Shown here: in pieces, positions 27,313 through 35,829 of the stretch
Layout: the number at the start of each line of letters is the position of its first letter
Position numbering within the stretch: the stretch's first letter is position 1
Assembly (NCBI RefSeq): GCF_010122465.1
Contig: NZ_WLZY01000006.1
Location: 274,409-338,408, forward strand
Direction: 5' to 3'
DNA from: Phytoactinopolyspora mesophila
GTDB taxonomy: Bacteria > Actinomycetota > Actinomycetes > Jiangellales > Jiangellaceae
DNA length: 64,000 nucleotides
Program-made: the position numbers and the translations under genes
Notes under the pieces: generated by a model
The model's input: only the letters and a program-made list of their open reading frames with translations
The model's database searches: none
What the model was told of the DNA's origin: nothing

Positions 27313-27318
27313 TATGGT
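27313..27318 (+). promoter_or_regulatory. Putative -10 box (TATGGT) for a leaderless tetR transcript
   Basis: TATGGT ends seven bases before ATG 27326, which has no Shine-Dalgarno sequence. This suggests tetR has its own promoter rather than reading through from gdh. Confidence 0.45.
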
Positions 27319-27325
27319 GGCACTT

Positions 27326-27934
27326 ATGCCGCGCGTCACTGAAGCCCATCTAGCTGCTCGTCGTCAGCAGATCCTCGAGGCGGCCTGGCGGTGTTTCGCC
27401 CGCAACGGGTTCCACGGAACGTCCATGCAAGACATCTTCGAGGAGTCGGGGCTTTCGGCCGGCGCAATCTACCGTTACTTTCCCGGCAAGATCGATCTCG
27501 TCCAAGCCACCGCCGAATCCGTGACCGGAGATATCGCGGAGGTATTCGACCTGATCGACGCCATCGAGCCAGTTCCCGATCCGCCGGCGACCTTCCGGCT
27601 GGTCATCGAGCGGATTGTCAGCGCCATCGCCGACGGCGAGGTCGATCGGAGCAGGATCGCGGTACATGTCTGGTCGGAGGCGCTCCGGGAACCCCAGGTC
27701 GGAGTCCTGGCTCGTGAGGTGGGCAGGGCAGTCAGGGACAGATGGGTGCCCATCGCCGCTCGATGGAGAGCTGCCGGGCACATGCCCGCGGACAGCGATC
27801 CCGCCGAGGTGGCCCGCCTGATGTACGGGCTCATGGTCGGATTCGTCCTTCAACGCCAGCTGTTGGGAGACATCACGCCGGCTCAGTATCTTGATGGGTT
27901 TTCCAGCCTCTTTCGTGGCGGCGAGCAGAGCTGA
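27326..27934 (+). CDS. TetR-family transcriptional regulator
   Basis: 202-aa repressor. The N-terminal HTH domain (RRQQILEAAWRCFARNGFHG, TSMQDIFEESGLSAGAIYRYF) is canonical. The helical ligand-binding domain covers about 60-200, and the C-terminal segment (LMYGLMVGFVLQRQLLG) is typical of the TetR_C group near AcrR/BetI-like members. It lies 82 bp after gdh. The 19-bp operator pair at 25.5 and 25.9 kb is the most likely target, which would place the membrane protein and gdh under its control; this is inference. Confidence 0.88.
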   Translation: MPRVTEAHLAARRQQILEAAWRCFARNGFHGTSMQDIFEESGLSAGAIYRYFPGKIDLVQATAESVTGDIAEVFDLIDAIEPVPDPPATFRLVIERIVSAIADGEVDRSRIAVHVWSEALREPQVGVLAREVGRAVRDRWVPIAARWRAAGHMPADSDPAEVARLMYGLMVGFVLQRQLLGDITPAQYLDGFSSLFRGGEQS

Positions 27935-28023
27935 CCCAAGCTCGCTGCCGCCGTCGATCCTTCGCTCGCGCGTAACGGCTTGATGTCGGTGGGTTGACAC
28001 CCACGTGTCCGAGGGCCTTCAAT

Positions 28024-28062
28024 GGTCGCCATCCCGGAAGCGCTTCCGCCGGGATGGCGACC
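28024..28062. promoter_or_regulatory. Large inverted repeat embedding the first LacI operator
   Basis: GGTCGCCATCCCGG (28024-28037) pairs perfectly with CCGGGATGGCGACC (28049-28062) around an 11-nt loop that contains most of the first operator. In RNA this would be a very stable 14-bp leader hairpin; in DNA it could extrude as a cruciform that presents the operator. Confidence 0.7.
28035..28048. promoter_or_regulatory. LacI operator 1 (CGGAAGCGCTTCCG)
   Basis: Perfect 14-bp palindrome with the central CG of LacI-family operators, 51 bp before the LacI start. It is one of a pair spaced 33 bp centre to centre. Confidence 0.75.
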
Positions 28063-28067
28063 AGGCT

Positions 28068-28081
28068 CGGAAGCGCTTCCG
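28068..28081. promoter_or_regulatory. LacI operator 2 (CGGAAGCGCTTCCG)
   Basis: Identical 14-bp palindrome immediately before the GAGGAGGA ribosome-binding site of the LacI gene. The 33-bp spacing to operator 1, close to three helical turns, allows cooperative or tetrameric binding on one DNA face. It probably governs the whole downstream operon. Confidence 0.75.
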
Positions 28082-28098
28082 AGGAGGACTCCAAACTG

Positions 28099-29112
28099 AT
28101 GAGCGGACCGTCTCGACCCACCATTTACGCGGTCGCCAAGGTCGCCGGCGTCTCTATCTCCTCGGTATCGAGGGCGCTGAACGGCAACACGTCGAATCTG
28201 GACATGGTGGCCAGAGTCAAAGCCGCCGCCGAACAGGTCGGCTACGTCCCCAGTGCGGTAGCGCAGTCGCTGACGACGCAGCAGACCGGGCAGGTCGCCT
28301 TCGCCATGGAGGACATCGGCAACGCGGCGTATCTCGCGATGGTCCGCGAGATCCAGCCCCGGCTCCGCGAGGTCGGGTACCGATTGCTGTTGCACGCCAC
28401 CGGCGCCGACGTCCAGGACGAGATCGAGGTAGTCGAGAGCCTGGCGCAGAAATACGTCGATGGGCTCATCCTGTGCCCGATCCGAGTAACCAGCCGGCAT
28501 ATCGCGGCGCTTCGCGACCCCGCGGTGCCGGTGGTCGTGATCGGTCAACTGCCCGATGAGGTTGCCGTCGACAACGTGCGCACCGACTCCCGCCTCGGAG
28601 CGCGGCTCGCGGTGGAACATCTTCATGCCGGAGGTGCGCGCCGCATCGCGTTCGTCAATGGCCCGGCGGACACGATCCCCGGGCAGGCACGTTACGCCGG
28701 ATACCAGGACGGGCTGCGAACCTGCGGACTGGGCCTGGACGACACCTTGGTCGAGTTCGCCGACTTCCAGGTCGGTGCCGGGCGCGACGCGGCGGCCCGG
28801 CTGCTCGCGCGAAGCGACCTCGATGCCATCTTCGGTGCCAACGACCTGATCGCCCTTGGCGCCATGCACGCCCTCCGTTCGGCCGGCCGGTCGATCCCGG
28901 ACGACGTCCAGGTTGTCGGCATGGACGACACCACGCTGGCCGAGACCAGCTTCCCGCCACTGACCAGCGTGTCGCTCGGGTCACGCGAGCGCGGCCGCAT
29001 CGCCGCGGACATGCTGCTCGGCCGGCTGCGCGCGGAAGCGAACGTGCCGCAGCGAGTCACGGTGGCTCCGTCGTTGACAGTCCGCGAGAGCACCCGGGAG
29101 GTGACAGGTTGA
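28099..29112 (+). CDS. LacI-family regulator of the ribosyl-compound operon
   Basis: 337-aa LacI-type regulator heading the 29-38 kb operon. The HTH is IYAVAKVAGVSISSVSRALNG (residues about 9-29), followed by the hinge and a two-lobed sensor domain with VVGMDDTTLAETSFPPLTSV near the end. ATG 28099 has GAGGAGGA about ten bases upstream. Its TGA overlaps the TTG start of the first permease, so regulator and transporter are co-translated and the repressor would control its own operon. Two perfect operators precede it. The inducer is presumably the imported ribosylated compound or a breakdown product. Confidence 0.9.
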   Translation: MSGPSRPTIYAVAKVAGVSISSVSRALNGNTSNLDMVARVKAAAEQVGYVPSAVAQSLTTQQTGQVAFAMEDIGNAAYLAMVREIQPRLREVGYRLLLHATGADVQDEIEVVESLAQKYVDGLILCPIRVTSRHIAALRDPAVPVVVIGQLPDEVAVDNVRTDSRLGARLAVEHLHAGGARRIAFVNGPADTIPGQARYAGYQDGLRTCGLGLDDTLVEFADFQVGAGRDAAARLLARSDLDAIFGANDLIALGAMHALRSAGRSIPDDVQVVGMDDTTLAETSFPPLTSVSLGSRERGRIAADMLLGRLRAEANVPQRVTVAPSLTVRESTREVTG

Positions 29113-30044
29113 GCGTGCAGGCACCTCCCCGCCGGGGAAAGGCGCGAACACAGCCCACTGCGCGCCGCAACTTCCTCGGGCTCGACCGGGAAGGGCTGAT
29201 GCTGGCCGTGCCGGCGCTGATCCCCGTCGTCATCTTCAGCGTCTACCCGCTGCTGCGGGGTATCTACCTCGGCTTCACCGATGCCCAGGCCGGGCGGAAC
29301 ACCGAAACGAGCTTCACCGGGTTCGAGAACTATCAGCGGCTGATGGGGGACTCCTACTTCTGGGAGTCGTTTCGAGTCGGGCTGATCTGGGCGTTCTCCG
29401 TCACGATCCTGCAGTTCTTCGCCAGCCTAGGGCTGGCCCTGCTGCTCAACCAGAAGATCCGGATGCGCTGGCTGGCCCGGACGCTGGCGCTGGTGCCCTG
29501 GGCCATGCCACCCGTCGTCATCGGCATCATGTGGCGGCTGATCTATCACCCGAACGCGGGGCTGGCCAACAGTGTGCTCAAAGACGTGGGGCTGATCAGC
29601 GAGAACATCGACTGGTTGTCGTCATTCTCGCTTGCGCTACCGGCGGTGATCCTTGTTGGTGTCTGGGCCGGTATGCCGCAGACCACCGTCGTGTTGCTGG
29701 CCGGGTTGCAGAGCGTGTCACGAGAACTGCACGAAGCCGCCTCCATGGACGGGGCCAGCACGTGGCAGCGGTTCCGGAACGTGACCTGGCCGGCGATCGC
29801 TCCTGTGGTCACCGCCATGACCACACTCGACTTCATCTGGAACTTCAACTCGTTTGGGTTGGTCTACGTGCTGACCGAGGGCGGCCCCGGCGGCGCGACG
29901 CGGTTGCCGCTGCTGTTCGCCTATGAGGAAGCGTTCCGCTACGGCAACTACGGGTATGCCGCTGCCCTCGGCAACGCGATGGTCCTGGTCATAGCCGTGT
30001 TCGTCGTCTTCTACCTCATCCGTCGTATGAGGGAGGCGAAGTGA
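29109..30044 (+). CDS. ABC transporter permease (CUT1, MalF-like)
   Basis: 311-aa importer permease with six membrane segments starting at GLMLAVPALIPVVIFSVYPLL. The EAA loop reads HEAASMDGASTWQRFRNVTWP (near residues 210-230). TTG 29109 overlaps the LacI stop and has GGGAGG eight to nine bases upstream; GTG 29115 is an alternative. It is coupled by overlap to the second permease. No ATPase gene is in this operon, so a shared MsiK-type ATPase elsewhere must energise it. Confidence 0.88.
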   Translation: MSVQAPPRRGKARTQPTARRNFLGLDREGLMLAVPALIPVVIFSVYPLLRGIYLGFTDAQAGRNTETSFTGFENYQRLMGDSYFWESFRVGLIWAFSVTILQFFASLGLALLLNQKIRMRWLARTLALVPWAMPPVVIGIMWRLIYHPNAGLANSVLKDVGLISENIDWLSSFSLALPAVILVGVWAGMPQTTVVLLAGLQSVSRELHEAASMDGASTWQRFRNVTWPAIAPVVTAMTTLDFIWNFNSFGLVYVLTEGGPGGATRLPLLFAYEEAFRYGNYGYAAALGNAMVLVIAVFVVFYLIRRMREAK

Positions 30045-30880
30045 TGGACCGTTCCCGCCCCGTCGCCACCACGCTGAAATACGCGGCGCTGTTCGCCTAT
30101 CTGGTCTTCCTGGCGTTTCCGCTGTTCTGGCTCATCTCCACGGCGTTGAAGACGCCCCAGGAGATCGCGCTGATCGAGCCGACGATGATCCCGAATGAGC
30201 CGACGTTCGACAACTTCCGGGCGGCGTTCAGTGAACAGCCGATCGCTCGCTCGATCGTCAACACCGCCTTCGTGTCCAGCGTGTCGGCGTTCCTGACCGT
30301 GCTGCTGTCGATCCCGGCGGGCTACGTGATGGCGCGTTATCGCTCCGTCGTGAGCCGAGCCGCCATCGTCTGGGTCCTGCTCAGCCAGATCTTTCCATGG
30401 GTGCTGGTGATCATTCCGCTGTTCCTGCTGCTCCGGGACTTCGGGCTCTACGACAGCCATCTCGGGTTGATCACCGTGTACGTGGTGTGGAGTATGCCCT
30501 TCGCGCTCTGGATGCTGCGCAGCTACGTCGCCGGTATCCCTTATGAACTCGAGGAAGCAGCCGCGATGGACGGGGCTACCAAGGCGCGGACGTTGCGCGA
30601 GGTCATCGCTCCGCTGCTTGCCCCGGGCGTCGTAGCCGCTGGACTGTTCGCGTTCGTCTCGGCGTGGAACGAGTTCCTGTTCGCCTTGGTGCTGATCCGT
30701 GATCCGGATCTGCAGACCCTGTCGCTGACGCTGGTCAAGTTCATCGGCGCCGAAGGAGTGGCCCGGCTCGGGCCGCTCGCTGCCGCGTCGCTGGTCGCGA
30801 CCATCCCCAGCCTGATCTTCTTCGCCTTCATGCAGCGTCGCCTGACCGGCGGCCTGCTCGGCGGAGCCGTCAAGTCGTGA
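30044..30880 (+). CDS. ABC transporter permease (CUT1, MalG-like)
   Basis: 278-aa permease. The first membrane segment is LKYAALFAYLVFLAFPLFWLIS, with about six in all. The EAA loop is LEEAAAMDGATKARTLREVIAP and a MalG-type C-terminus follows. ATG 30044 shares its first base with the stop of the preceding gene and lies seven bases after GGGAGG; GTG 30041 is possible. It pairs with the upstream permease. The binding-protein gene follows 23 bp later. Confidence 0.88.
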   Translation: MDRSRPVATTLKYAALFAYLVFLAFPLFWLISTALKTPQEIALIEPTMIPNEPTFDNFRAAFSEQPIARSIVNTAFVSSVSAFLTVLLSIPAGYVMARYRSVVSRAAIVWVLLSQIFPWVLVIIPLFLLLRDFGLYDSHLGLITVYVVWSMPFALWMLRSYVAGIPYELEEAAAMDGATKARTLREVIAPLLAPGVVAAGLFAFVSAWNEFLFALVLIRDPDLQTLSLTLVKFIGAEGVARLGPLAAASLVATIPSLIFFAFMQRRLTGGLLGGAVKS

Positions 30881-30903
30881 GTCCCCAACGAAGGAGAATG
30901 AGC

Positions 30904-32241
30904 ATGATCACCAGGAGACGGTGCACCAGCGCAGTGGCCGGGCTCGCCGGCGTCGCGTTGCTGTTGAGCGCGTGCGGCAGCGATGACTCGAACGGATCGA
31001 CGCGGTCGAACGACTCCGAACAGTCTGACGACGCCGGCACCCCCGACGAACCGATCAGTCTCACGTTCCAGACGCTGGCCTGGCAGACCGCCTCGGTCGA
31101 GGCCAACGAGGCGATCGTCGAGGCATGGAACGACGAGAACCCCAACGTGCAGGTCGAGCTTCTGCAAGGGGACTGGAACAACGTCAACGACCAGTTGCTG
31201 ACCGCTTTCGAAGGTGGCACCGCGCCGGACGTTTTCCACTACGAGTCCACCACGCTGCAAGAGTTCGCCGACCGCGGCAATGTGCTCGACCTGGCCGGGT
31301 ACCTTTCCGACGAGATCCGTGCGGACATCCGCGAGGGCGCCTGGGACACCGTCACTTACGGCGAGGGCGTGTACGGCGTGCCATTCCTGCAGGAGTCGCA
31401 GGTGGTCTTCGCCAACGCGTCGATCCTGGAGGACGAGGGCATCGAGCTGCCAACGCTCGACGATCCGTGGACGTGGGACGAGTTCGCCGAGGTGGCCCGG
31501 GAGCTCACCACCGACGACCGATACGGCGCCGTCTACCCGCTGCGCTCGCCGGCCAACCGAATCCTCAACCTCTCGCGCAACTTCGGCGGGGACTTCTTCA
31601 GCGACCCGGCGGGAGAGGCGACGGCGGTGTTCGGCGATGCCGAGAGCGAGGCGCTGAGCCGGATCCACGACATGCTTTACGTCGACGAATCAGCCGCTCC
31701 GGACGGCCTCGGCATGTCCGCGTCGGATTCGTTGCCGGCATTCTTCGATGGCCAGTACGCGATGCTGCCTGGGGCCATCTGGCTGCGGCAGCAGCTCATC
31801 GAACAGGCTCCTGACGACTTCGAGTGGGTGACACTGCCCGCGCTGGCCGGAGACAGCCAGGCCCAGGGGGCCGTCGCACAGACCATGTCCGTCTCCGCCG
31901 ACACGGAGTACCCCGAGCAGGCGGTCGAGTTCATCGAGTACTTCCTCAACCCGGAGAACCAGGTCCAGTTGGCCGCCGGTGACTGGCTGCTGCCGACGAG
32001 TCAGGAAGCCGCCGCCGCGCCGGAGCTCAACGACCCCGAGACCGGCTGGGACATCGCCGTGGCCACGGCCGACGACCTGGAGATCGCTCCCTTCCAGTTG
32101 GTCAAGGGGTTCGAGGAGTGGAAGGACAAGGTCGCCAACCCGGCCCTGCAGGAATTTTTCAGCGATGAGATCACCCTCGACGAGCTCGGCCGTAAGCTGA
32201 CCGACGAGGGCAACAGCATCCTGGAGCGGTACCACAGGTGA
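30904..32241 (+). CDS. Extracellular solute-binding lipoprotein of the ribosyl-compound importer
   Basis: 445-aa binding protein. The signal peptide MITRRRCTSAVAGLAGVALLLSAC ends in a lipobox with Cys at about residue 24, followed by a disordered Ser/Asp/Asn linker. The body is a standard CUT1 fold with NPNVQVELLQGDWNNVNDQLL and the later aromatic-rich pocket segments. ATG 30904 was chosen because AAGGAG is seven bases away; ATG 30898 would be too close. The final TGA overlaps the GTG of the first ADP-ribosylglycohydrolase gene, which directly links import and hydrolysis. The ligand is not predictable from motifs. Confidence 0.86.
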   Translation: MITRRRCTSAVAGLAGVALLLSACGSDDSNGSTRSNDSEQSDDAGTPDEPISLTFQTLAWQTASVEANEAIVEAWNDENPNVQVELLQGDWNNVNDQLLTAFEGGTAPDVFHYESTTLQEFADRGNVLDLAGYLSDEIRADIREGAWDTVTYGEGVYGVPFLQESQVVFANASILEDEGIELPTLDDPWTWDEFAEVARELTTDDRYGAVYPLRSPANRILNLSRNFGGDFFSDPAGEATAVFGDAESEALSRIHDMLYVDESAAPDGLGMSASDSLPAFFDGQYAMLPGAIWLRQQLIEQAPDDFEWVTLPALAGDSQAQGAVAQTMSVSADTEYPEQAVEFIEYFLNPENQVQLAAGDWLLPTSQEAAAAPELNDPETGWDIAVATADDLEIAPFQLVKGFEEWKDKVANPALQEFFSDEITLDELGRKLTDEGNSILERYHR

Positions 32242-33188
32242 ACCCAACCGAGCGGGCGCGAGGCTGCCTCGTCGGTCTCGCGGTCGGAGACGCGATGGGC
32301 GCCCCGGCAGAGAACATGACCGCCGGGGCGATCGCCGAACGCTGGGGCCAGGTCACCGGCTTTCTCACCGATGCCAGGGCCGGCACGGACGACACGGAGT
32401 ACGCCGCCTTCAGCGCGCTGCTGCTGCTTGACCACGGCTCTGCCCTGACCAGCGAACACGTAGCCGATGCGTGGACGAAGCACCTGGTCCGTCGCACCGG
32501 CGGTTTCCCTGGTGCGGGGTTCAGCGAGCTGGGCACGGTGGAGAACCTCCGGTCCGGTCTCCGGCCGCCGGCCAGCGGGGAGCATCTGCATTCGTGGAGC
32601 GACGGCTTGGCGATGCGGGCCGCCGTGCACGGCGTGTTCGCGGCCGGCGACCCGGTGGAGGCAGCACGGCTCGCCGCGGTCGACGGCGCGGTGAGTCACG
32701 CGGGCGAGGGTGTCTACGCCGGTCAGGCCGTGGCAGCCGCGGTGTCCGTCGCGATGTCCGGTGCTGATGTGGATGGGGTGGTCGCTGCGGCCCAGGCGGC
32801 CGCGCCTCCGGCGTCATGGACCGCCCGATCGCTCGACTCGGCTGTGGCGCTGCACGCTGATCCGGAAGCGTTGCTCGATGCACTGGTGACCCGCCGCTAC
32901 CCGTGGACCGACCTCGCACCGGAGGCGGCCGGCCTGGCCTTCGGCGCGTTCATTGCGGCCCGCGGCGTATTCGAAGCGGCAGTCCCGGCCGCCGTGTCGA
33001 TGGGCCGGGACGCCGACACCACCGCGGCCATCGCCGGCGCCCTGGCCGGTGCATCCGGCGGGCTCGCGGCGATCCCGAGCCAGTGGTCCGGATCGATCGG
33101 CCCGGTGACGGGGCGCTGCCTCGGCGACGTCGTCGCGGGACTACATCTGGCCGGCCTGGCCGACCAACTCGTAGGAGCGACGCCGTGA
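32238..33188 (+). CDS. ADP-ribosylglycohydrolase-family protein 1
   Basis: 316-aa all-helical hydrolase of the ARH/DraG family, which cleaves N- or O-glycosidic bonds to ribose with a dinuclear Mg/Mn centre. All metal motifs are present: GLAVGDAMGAP (residues about 13-23), GTDDTEYA (about 50) and GRDADTTAAIAGALAGA (near 255). The central GEGVYAGQAVAAAVS segment is also conserved. GTG 32238 overlaps the binding-protein stop. It is the first of four tandem paralogues and looks fully competent. The true substrate may be a nucleoside-like ribosyl compound rather than ADP-ribosylated protein, given the importer and ribokinase. Confidence 0.88.
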   Translation: MNPTERARGCLVGLAVGDAMGAPAENMTAGAIAERWGQVTGFLTDARAGTDDTEYAAFSALLLLDHGSALTSEHVADAWTKHLVRRTGGFPGAGFSELGTVENLRSGLRPPASGEHLHSWSDGLAMRAAVHGVFAAGDPVEAARLAAVDGAVSHAGEGVYAGQAVAAAVSVAMSGADVDGVVAAAQAAAPPASWTARSLDSAVALHADPEALLDALVTRRYPWTDLAPEAAGLAFGAFIAARGVFEAAVPAAVSMGRDADTTAAIAGALAGASGGLAAIPSQWSGSIGPVTGRCLGDVVAGLHLAGLADQLVGATP

Positions 33189-34663
33189 ACGATGACCCCA
33201 GCGTCCTGCGAAGTGAGGGTCACGACGCTCGCTCGGCAGGACGCAACGGACGAGGCGGGGCGTTGATCGGCCTGGCGATCGGCGACGCCGCCGGCTGGCC
33301 GGCACGGCAGCACCGCTCGCACCTCTTGCCTTCGTGGACTCGGAGGCTGCGGCGTGAGCTCGACACGTTCGCCGAGGCCGAGGAGGTCACCTCGCTCCCG
33401 GTGCCGTTCGCGCTGAACCAGGAGCCGGGTCCGCTGCGCCTCGGTCCCAGCGACGACGCTGAATGGGCCGCTTGGACCCTCACCTGGCTGCGCGCCACCG
33501 ATCCGCTCACCCGCCAAGCCGTGCACGACACATGGCGCGAAGCAGCGACATCGGAGAATCTGCCGCGAGGGCGGATCAGTACGGCAACGGCGGCCGACGC
33601 TCTGCGCAAGGGATCTCGTCCGCCTCAGACCGGGCAACATAATCCACATCACTTCGACGACGCTGCGGCCGTGCGTGCGGTCGCCATCGGAGCGGTCATC
33701 GCCGACCCGGATCGCGCCGCGGACGTCGCCGAATGGGACGCCGAGGTCACCAACGCCGGCGACGGCGTGTACGCGGCCCGCGCCATCGCGCGGATGGTCT
33801 CGTTGGCAGCTTCATGGCCTCCTGTAACGGGTAGCGAGGCTGAGCGGCTCGGAAACGTTACGCCAGGCCACGAAGTAGCCGCACCCGCAGAAGGTGAGAC
33901 GCGTACGGAGGGCGAGGGGCTGGAGAGCGGCGGAGGTCCGTCCAGGGCTCGGGCGGGCATCGGCGAGCGAGGACGATGGCGAAGCCCGTCTCCGAACGAG
34001 TCCGCGGGCGGGGACGGACCTCCGCCGCCCTCCAGACCTGCGGAGGTGGTGCGGGGCGAGCGCCGGGATGGACCTCCGGCGCCGTCCAGCCTCGCGGGGG
34101 TGGTGCGGGGCGAGCGCCGGGATGGACCTCCGGCGCCGTCCAGCCTTGCGGGGGTGGTGCGGGGCGAGCGCCGGGACGGACCTCCGCCGTTCTCCGGCCT
34201 TGCCGAGGCGGCGCGCGAAGTGCTGCTGGCGGAACTGCCTCCGGAGACGCTGATCGGCCGGACGACGCGGCGGGCGCTCGAGCTGACGAGGGACGCGTCG
34301 TCGCCGGCCGAGGCGGTGCCGTTGCTCGACGACGTGGTGGACCGGGTGTACTCGTACGGCACGGCGGCCGCGCAGACTGTCGCGGTGGCGGCGGCTCTGG
34401 CCGGGGCAGCGCTGCGTAACGGCACACTGCCGATCGAGGCGGTCACGGCGGCGGCTTGTCTGCCGTCGCTCGCCGATAGCGCTCCAGCCTTGACCGGCGC
34501 GTTGGTCGGTGCGGTGGTGGGTGTTGATGCGTTCCCGGCGAGCTGGGTCGAAAGATGCAGGGTGCTGGCCGGGTGCTGTGCTCCGCCGCTGGCCGGCGTG
34601 GACATTCTCGATCTTGCCGGAGGCTCCGGTGATCTTGCACATGACGAAGGGAAATATCTGTGA
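33185..34663 (+). CDS. ADP-ribosylglycohydrolase-family protein 2, metal site altered, with repeat insertion
   Basis: 492-aa ARH paralogue, starting at GTG 33185 that overlaps the stop of protein 1. The N-terminal GLAIGDAAGWPA motif is intact, but TDDT is replaced by SDDA. The C-terminal DxDT motif aligns with LADS in SLADSAPALTGALVGAVVG, so one Asp ligand is lost. Between about residue 215 and 345 lies a low-complexity insertion absent from its sisters, encoded by the ~116-bp dispersed element (33920-34035) and three copies of an 18-residue repeat (VVRGERRDGPPAPSSLAG). It may be a pseudoenzyme, a regulatory partner of its neighbours, or on the way to decay; the reading frame is kept open throughout. 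Confidence 0.8.
   Translation: MNDDPSVLRSEGHDARSAGRNGRGGALIGLAIGDAAGWPARQHRSHLLPSWTRRLRRELDTFAEAEEVTSLPVPFALNQEPGPLRLGPSDDAEWAAWTLTWLRATDPLTRQAVHDTWREAATSENLPRGRISTATAADALRKGSRPPQTGQHNPHHFDDAAAVRAVAIGAVIADPDRAADVAEWDAEVTNAGDGVYAARAIARMVSLAASWPPVTGSEAERLGNVTPGHEVAAPAEGETRTEGEGLESGGGPSRARAGIGERGRWRSPSPNESAGGDGPPPPSRPAEVVRGERRDGPPAPSSLAGVVRGERRDGPPAPSSLAGVVRGERRDGPPPFSGLAEAAREVLLAELPPETLIGRTTRRALELTRDASSPAEAVPLLDDVVDRVYSYGTAAAQTVAVAAALAGAALRNGTLPIEAVTAAACLPSLADSAPALTGALVGAVVGVDAFPASWVERCRVLAGCCAPPLAGVDILDLAGGSGDLAHDEGKYL
33920..34035. repeat. Structured dispersed element, copy 2 (inside a coding sequence)
   Basis: Arms 33920-33943 and 34012-34035 pair at 23 of 24 positions. The enclosed core (33955-34005) matches the core of the intergenic copy at 5625-5675 at 42 of 51 positions. 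Both copies have exactly 68 nt between arms, yet the arm sequences are unrelated. Here the element is read in frame as part of the second ARH protein. Confidence 0.7.
34046..34207. repeat. Three tandem copies of a 54-bp in-frame repeat
   Basis: Units start at 34046, 34100 and 34154, each beginning GTGGTGCGGGGCGAGCGCC. The first two are nearly identical; the third diverges at its end. Each encodes 18 residues. Part of the unit (GGATGGACCTCCGG) resembles the right arm of the adjacent dispersed element, suggesting the tandem array grew from it. Confidence 0.85.
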
Positions 34664-35829
34664 TCAGCAATGCCCCGCCCCCGGGTTCTTCGCGGCTGAC
34701 CGATCGAGCGGTCGGCTGTCTGCTGGGGGCGGCCGTCGGCGATGCGCTGGGTGGCGCGACAGAAGGATGGTCGCCTGCCCAGATCCGCGAGCGCTGGGGT
34801 GGGTGGGTGGAGGGCATCGTCGGCCCGTACTACGAGAACTGGCGCACGGCCCGGCCGATCGCGCCGTATCACAAGGGCGATGGCCACATCACCGACGACA
34901 CCCTCATGACGCATCTGCTGGTAGATGTGTATACGCAGGCCAAAGCCCATCTGACGGCGTACGACGTGGCGGAGCGGCTGGTGCCGCTGATGATCGGGCG
35001 GCAGGTGTGGATCCCGGAACTGGAGACGGAGGCGCTGCCGCTTCAGCGGGTGTTCCTAGCGGAGAAATATATGGCGTTACGGCTGCACTGGGCCCATGCA
35101 GACCCCCGCGAAGCGGGTGTCGGTAACGCCGTGAACTGTGGGGCGGCCATGTACATCGCGCCAGTCGGCATTGTGAACGCGGCGGACCCGGATGCGGCTT
35201 ACGCGGAGGCGGTCGACGTCACCGGTGCACATCAGGCGTCGTACGGGCGTGAGGCGGCTGGGGTTATGGCGGCGTGTGTGGCCGAGGCGGCCCGGCCGGG
35301 CGCCACGGTCGATGACGTGGTCGCGGTGGCGCTGCGGCTGGCCAAGGACGGTACCCGGGCCGCGATCGATGCCGTCGTCGAGGCGGCTTCGGGAGCGCGG
35401 CACTGGACGGACGCGATCGAGTCGGGGCAGTTGCGCAAGGCGATGCGGGCCTACGACACGGTTGGCGAAGACTACCGCGACCAGGGCCTGGGAGCCCGCC
35501 GGCCGAGCCGGACGCACAGCATCGAGGAACTTCCCGTTGCCCTCGCCATGCTGGTGATCAGTGGTGGTGAATGGCGGGACGCGGTACTGGGCGGGGTCAA
35601 TTACGGGCGTGATTCGGATTCGATCGCGTCGATGGCCGGGGCCATCGCCGGGGCCCTCGGCGGGCAGGCCGTGGTGCCAGCCGATCTGGCGGCGGATGTC
35701 GCCGAGGCGAGCCGCACCGACCTGCTTGAGCCTGGCGAGCGGCTGGCCGAGGTAGCGGTGGAGATCCGCGCGGCGGATCGGGCCCGACGGGCCGCCGCGG
35801 ACGAGGACTTCCGGCGGATGCTCGAATGA
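34660..35829 (+). CDS. ADP-ribosylglycohydrolase-family protein 3
   Basis: 389-aa ARH-family enzyme. Motifs are GAAVGDALGGATEGW (about residues 22-36), HITDDTLMTHLL (about 78-89) and GRDSDSIASMAGAIAGALGG near 315, where the usual final Thr is Ser. All acidic ligands are retained. GTG 34660 overlaps the previous stop (GTGA). The long lid between the first two motifs (ERWGGWVEGIVGPYYENWR) differs from proteins 1 and 2, indicating a different substrate specificity rather than simple duplication. Confidence 0.88.
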   Translation: MISNAPPPGSSRLTDRAVGCLLGAAVGDALGGATEGWSPAQIRERWGGWVEGIVGPYYENWRTARPIAPYHKGDGHITDDTLMTHLLVDVYTQAKAHLTAYDVAERLVPLMIGRQVWIPELETEALPLQRVFLAEKYMALRLHWAHADPREAGVGNAVNCGAAMYIAPVGIVNAADPDAAYAEAVDVTGAHQASYGREAAGVMAACVAEAARPGATVDDVVAVALRLAKDGTRAAIDAVVEAASGARHWTDAIESGQLRKAMRAYDTVGEDYRDQGLGARRPSRTHSIEELPVALAMLVISGGEWRDAVLGGVNYGRDSDSIASMAGAIAGALGGQAVVPADLAADVAEASRTDLLEPGERLAEVAVEIRAADRARRAAADEDFRRMLE

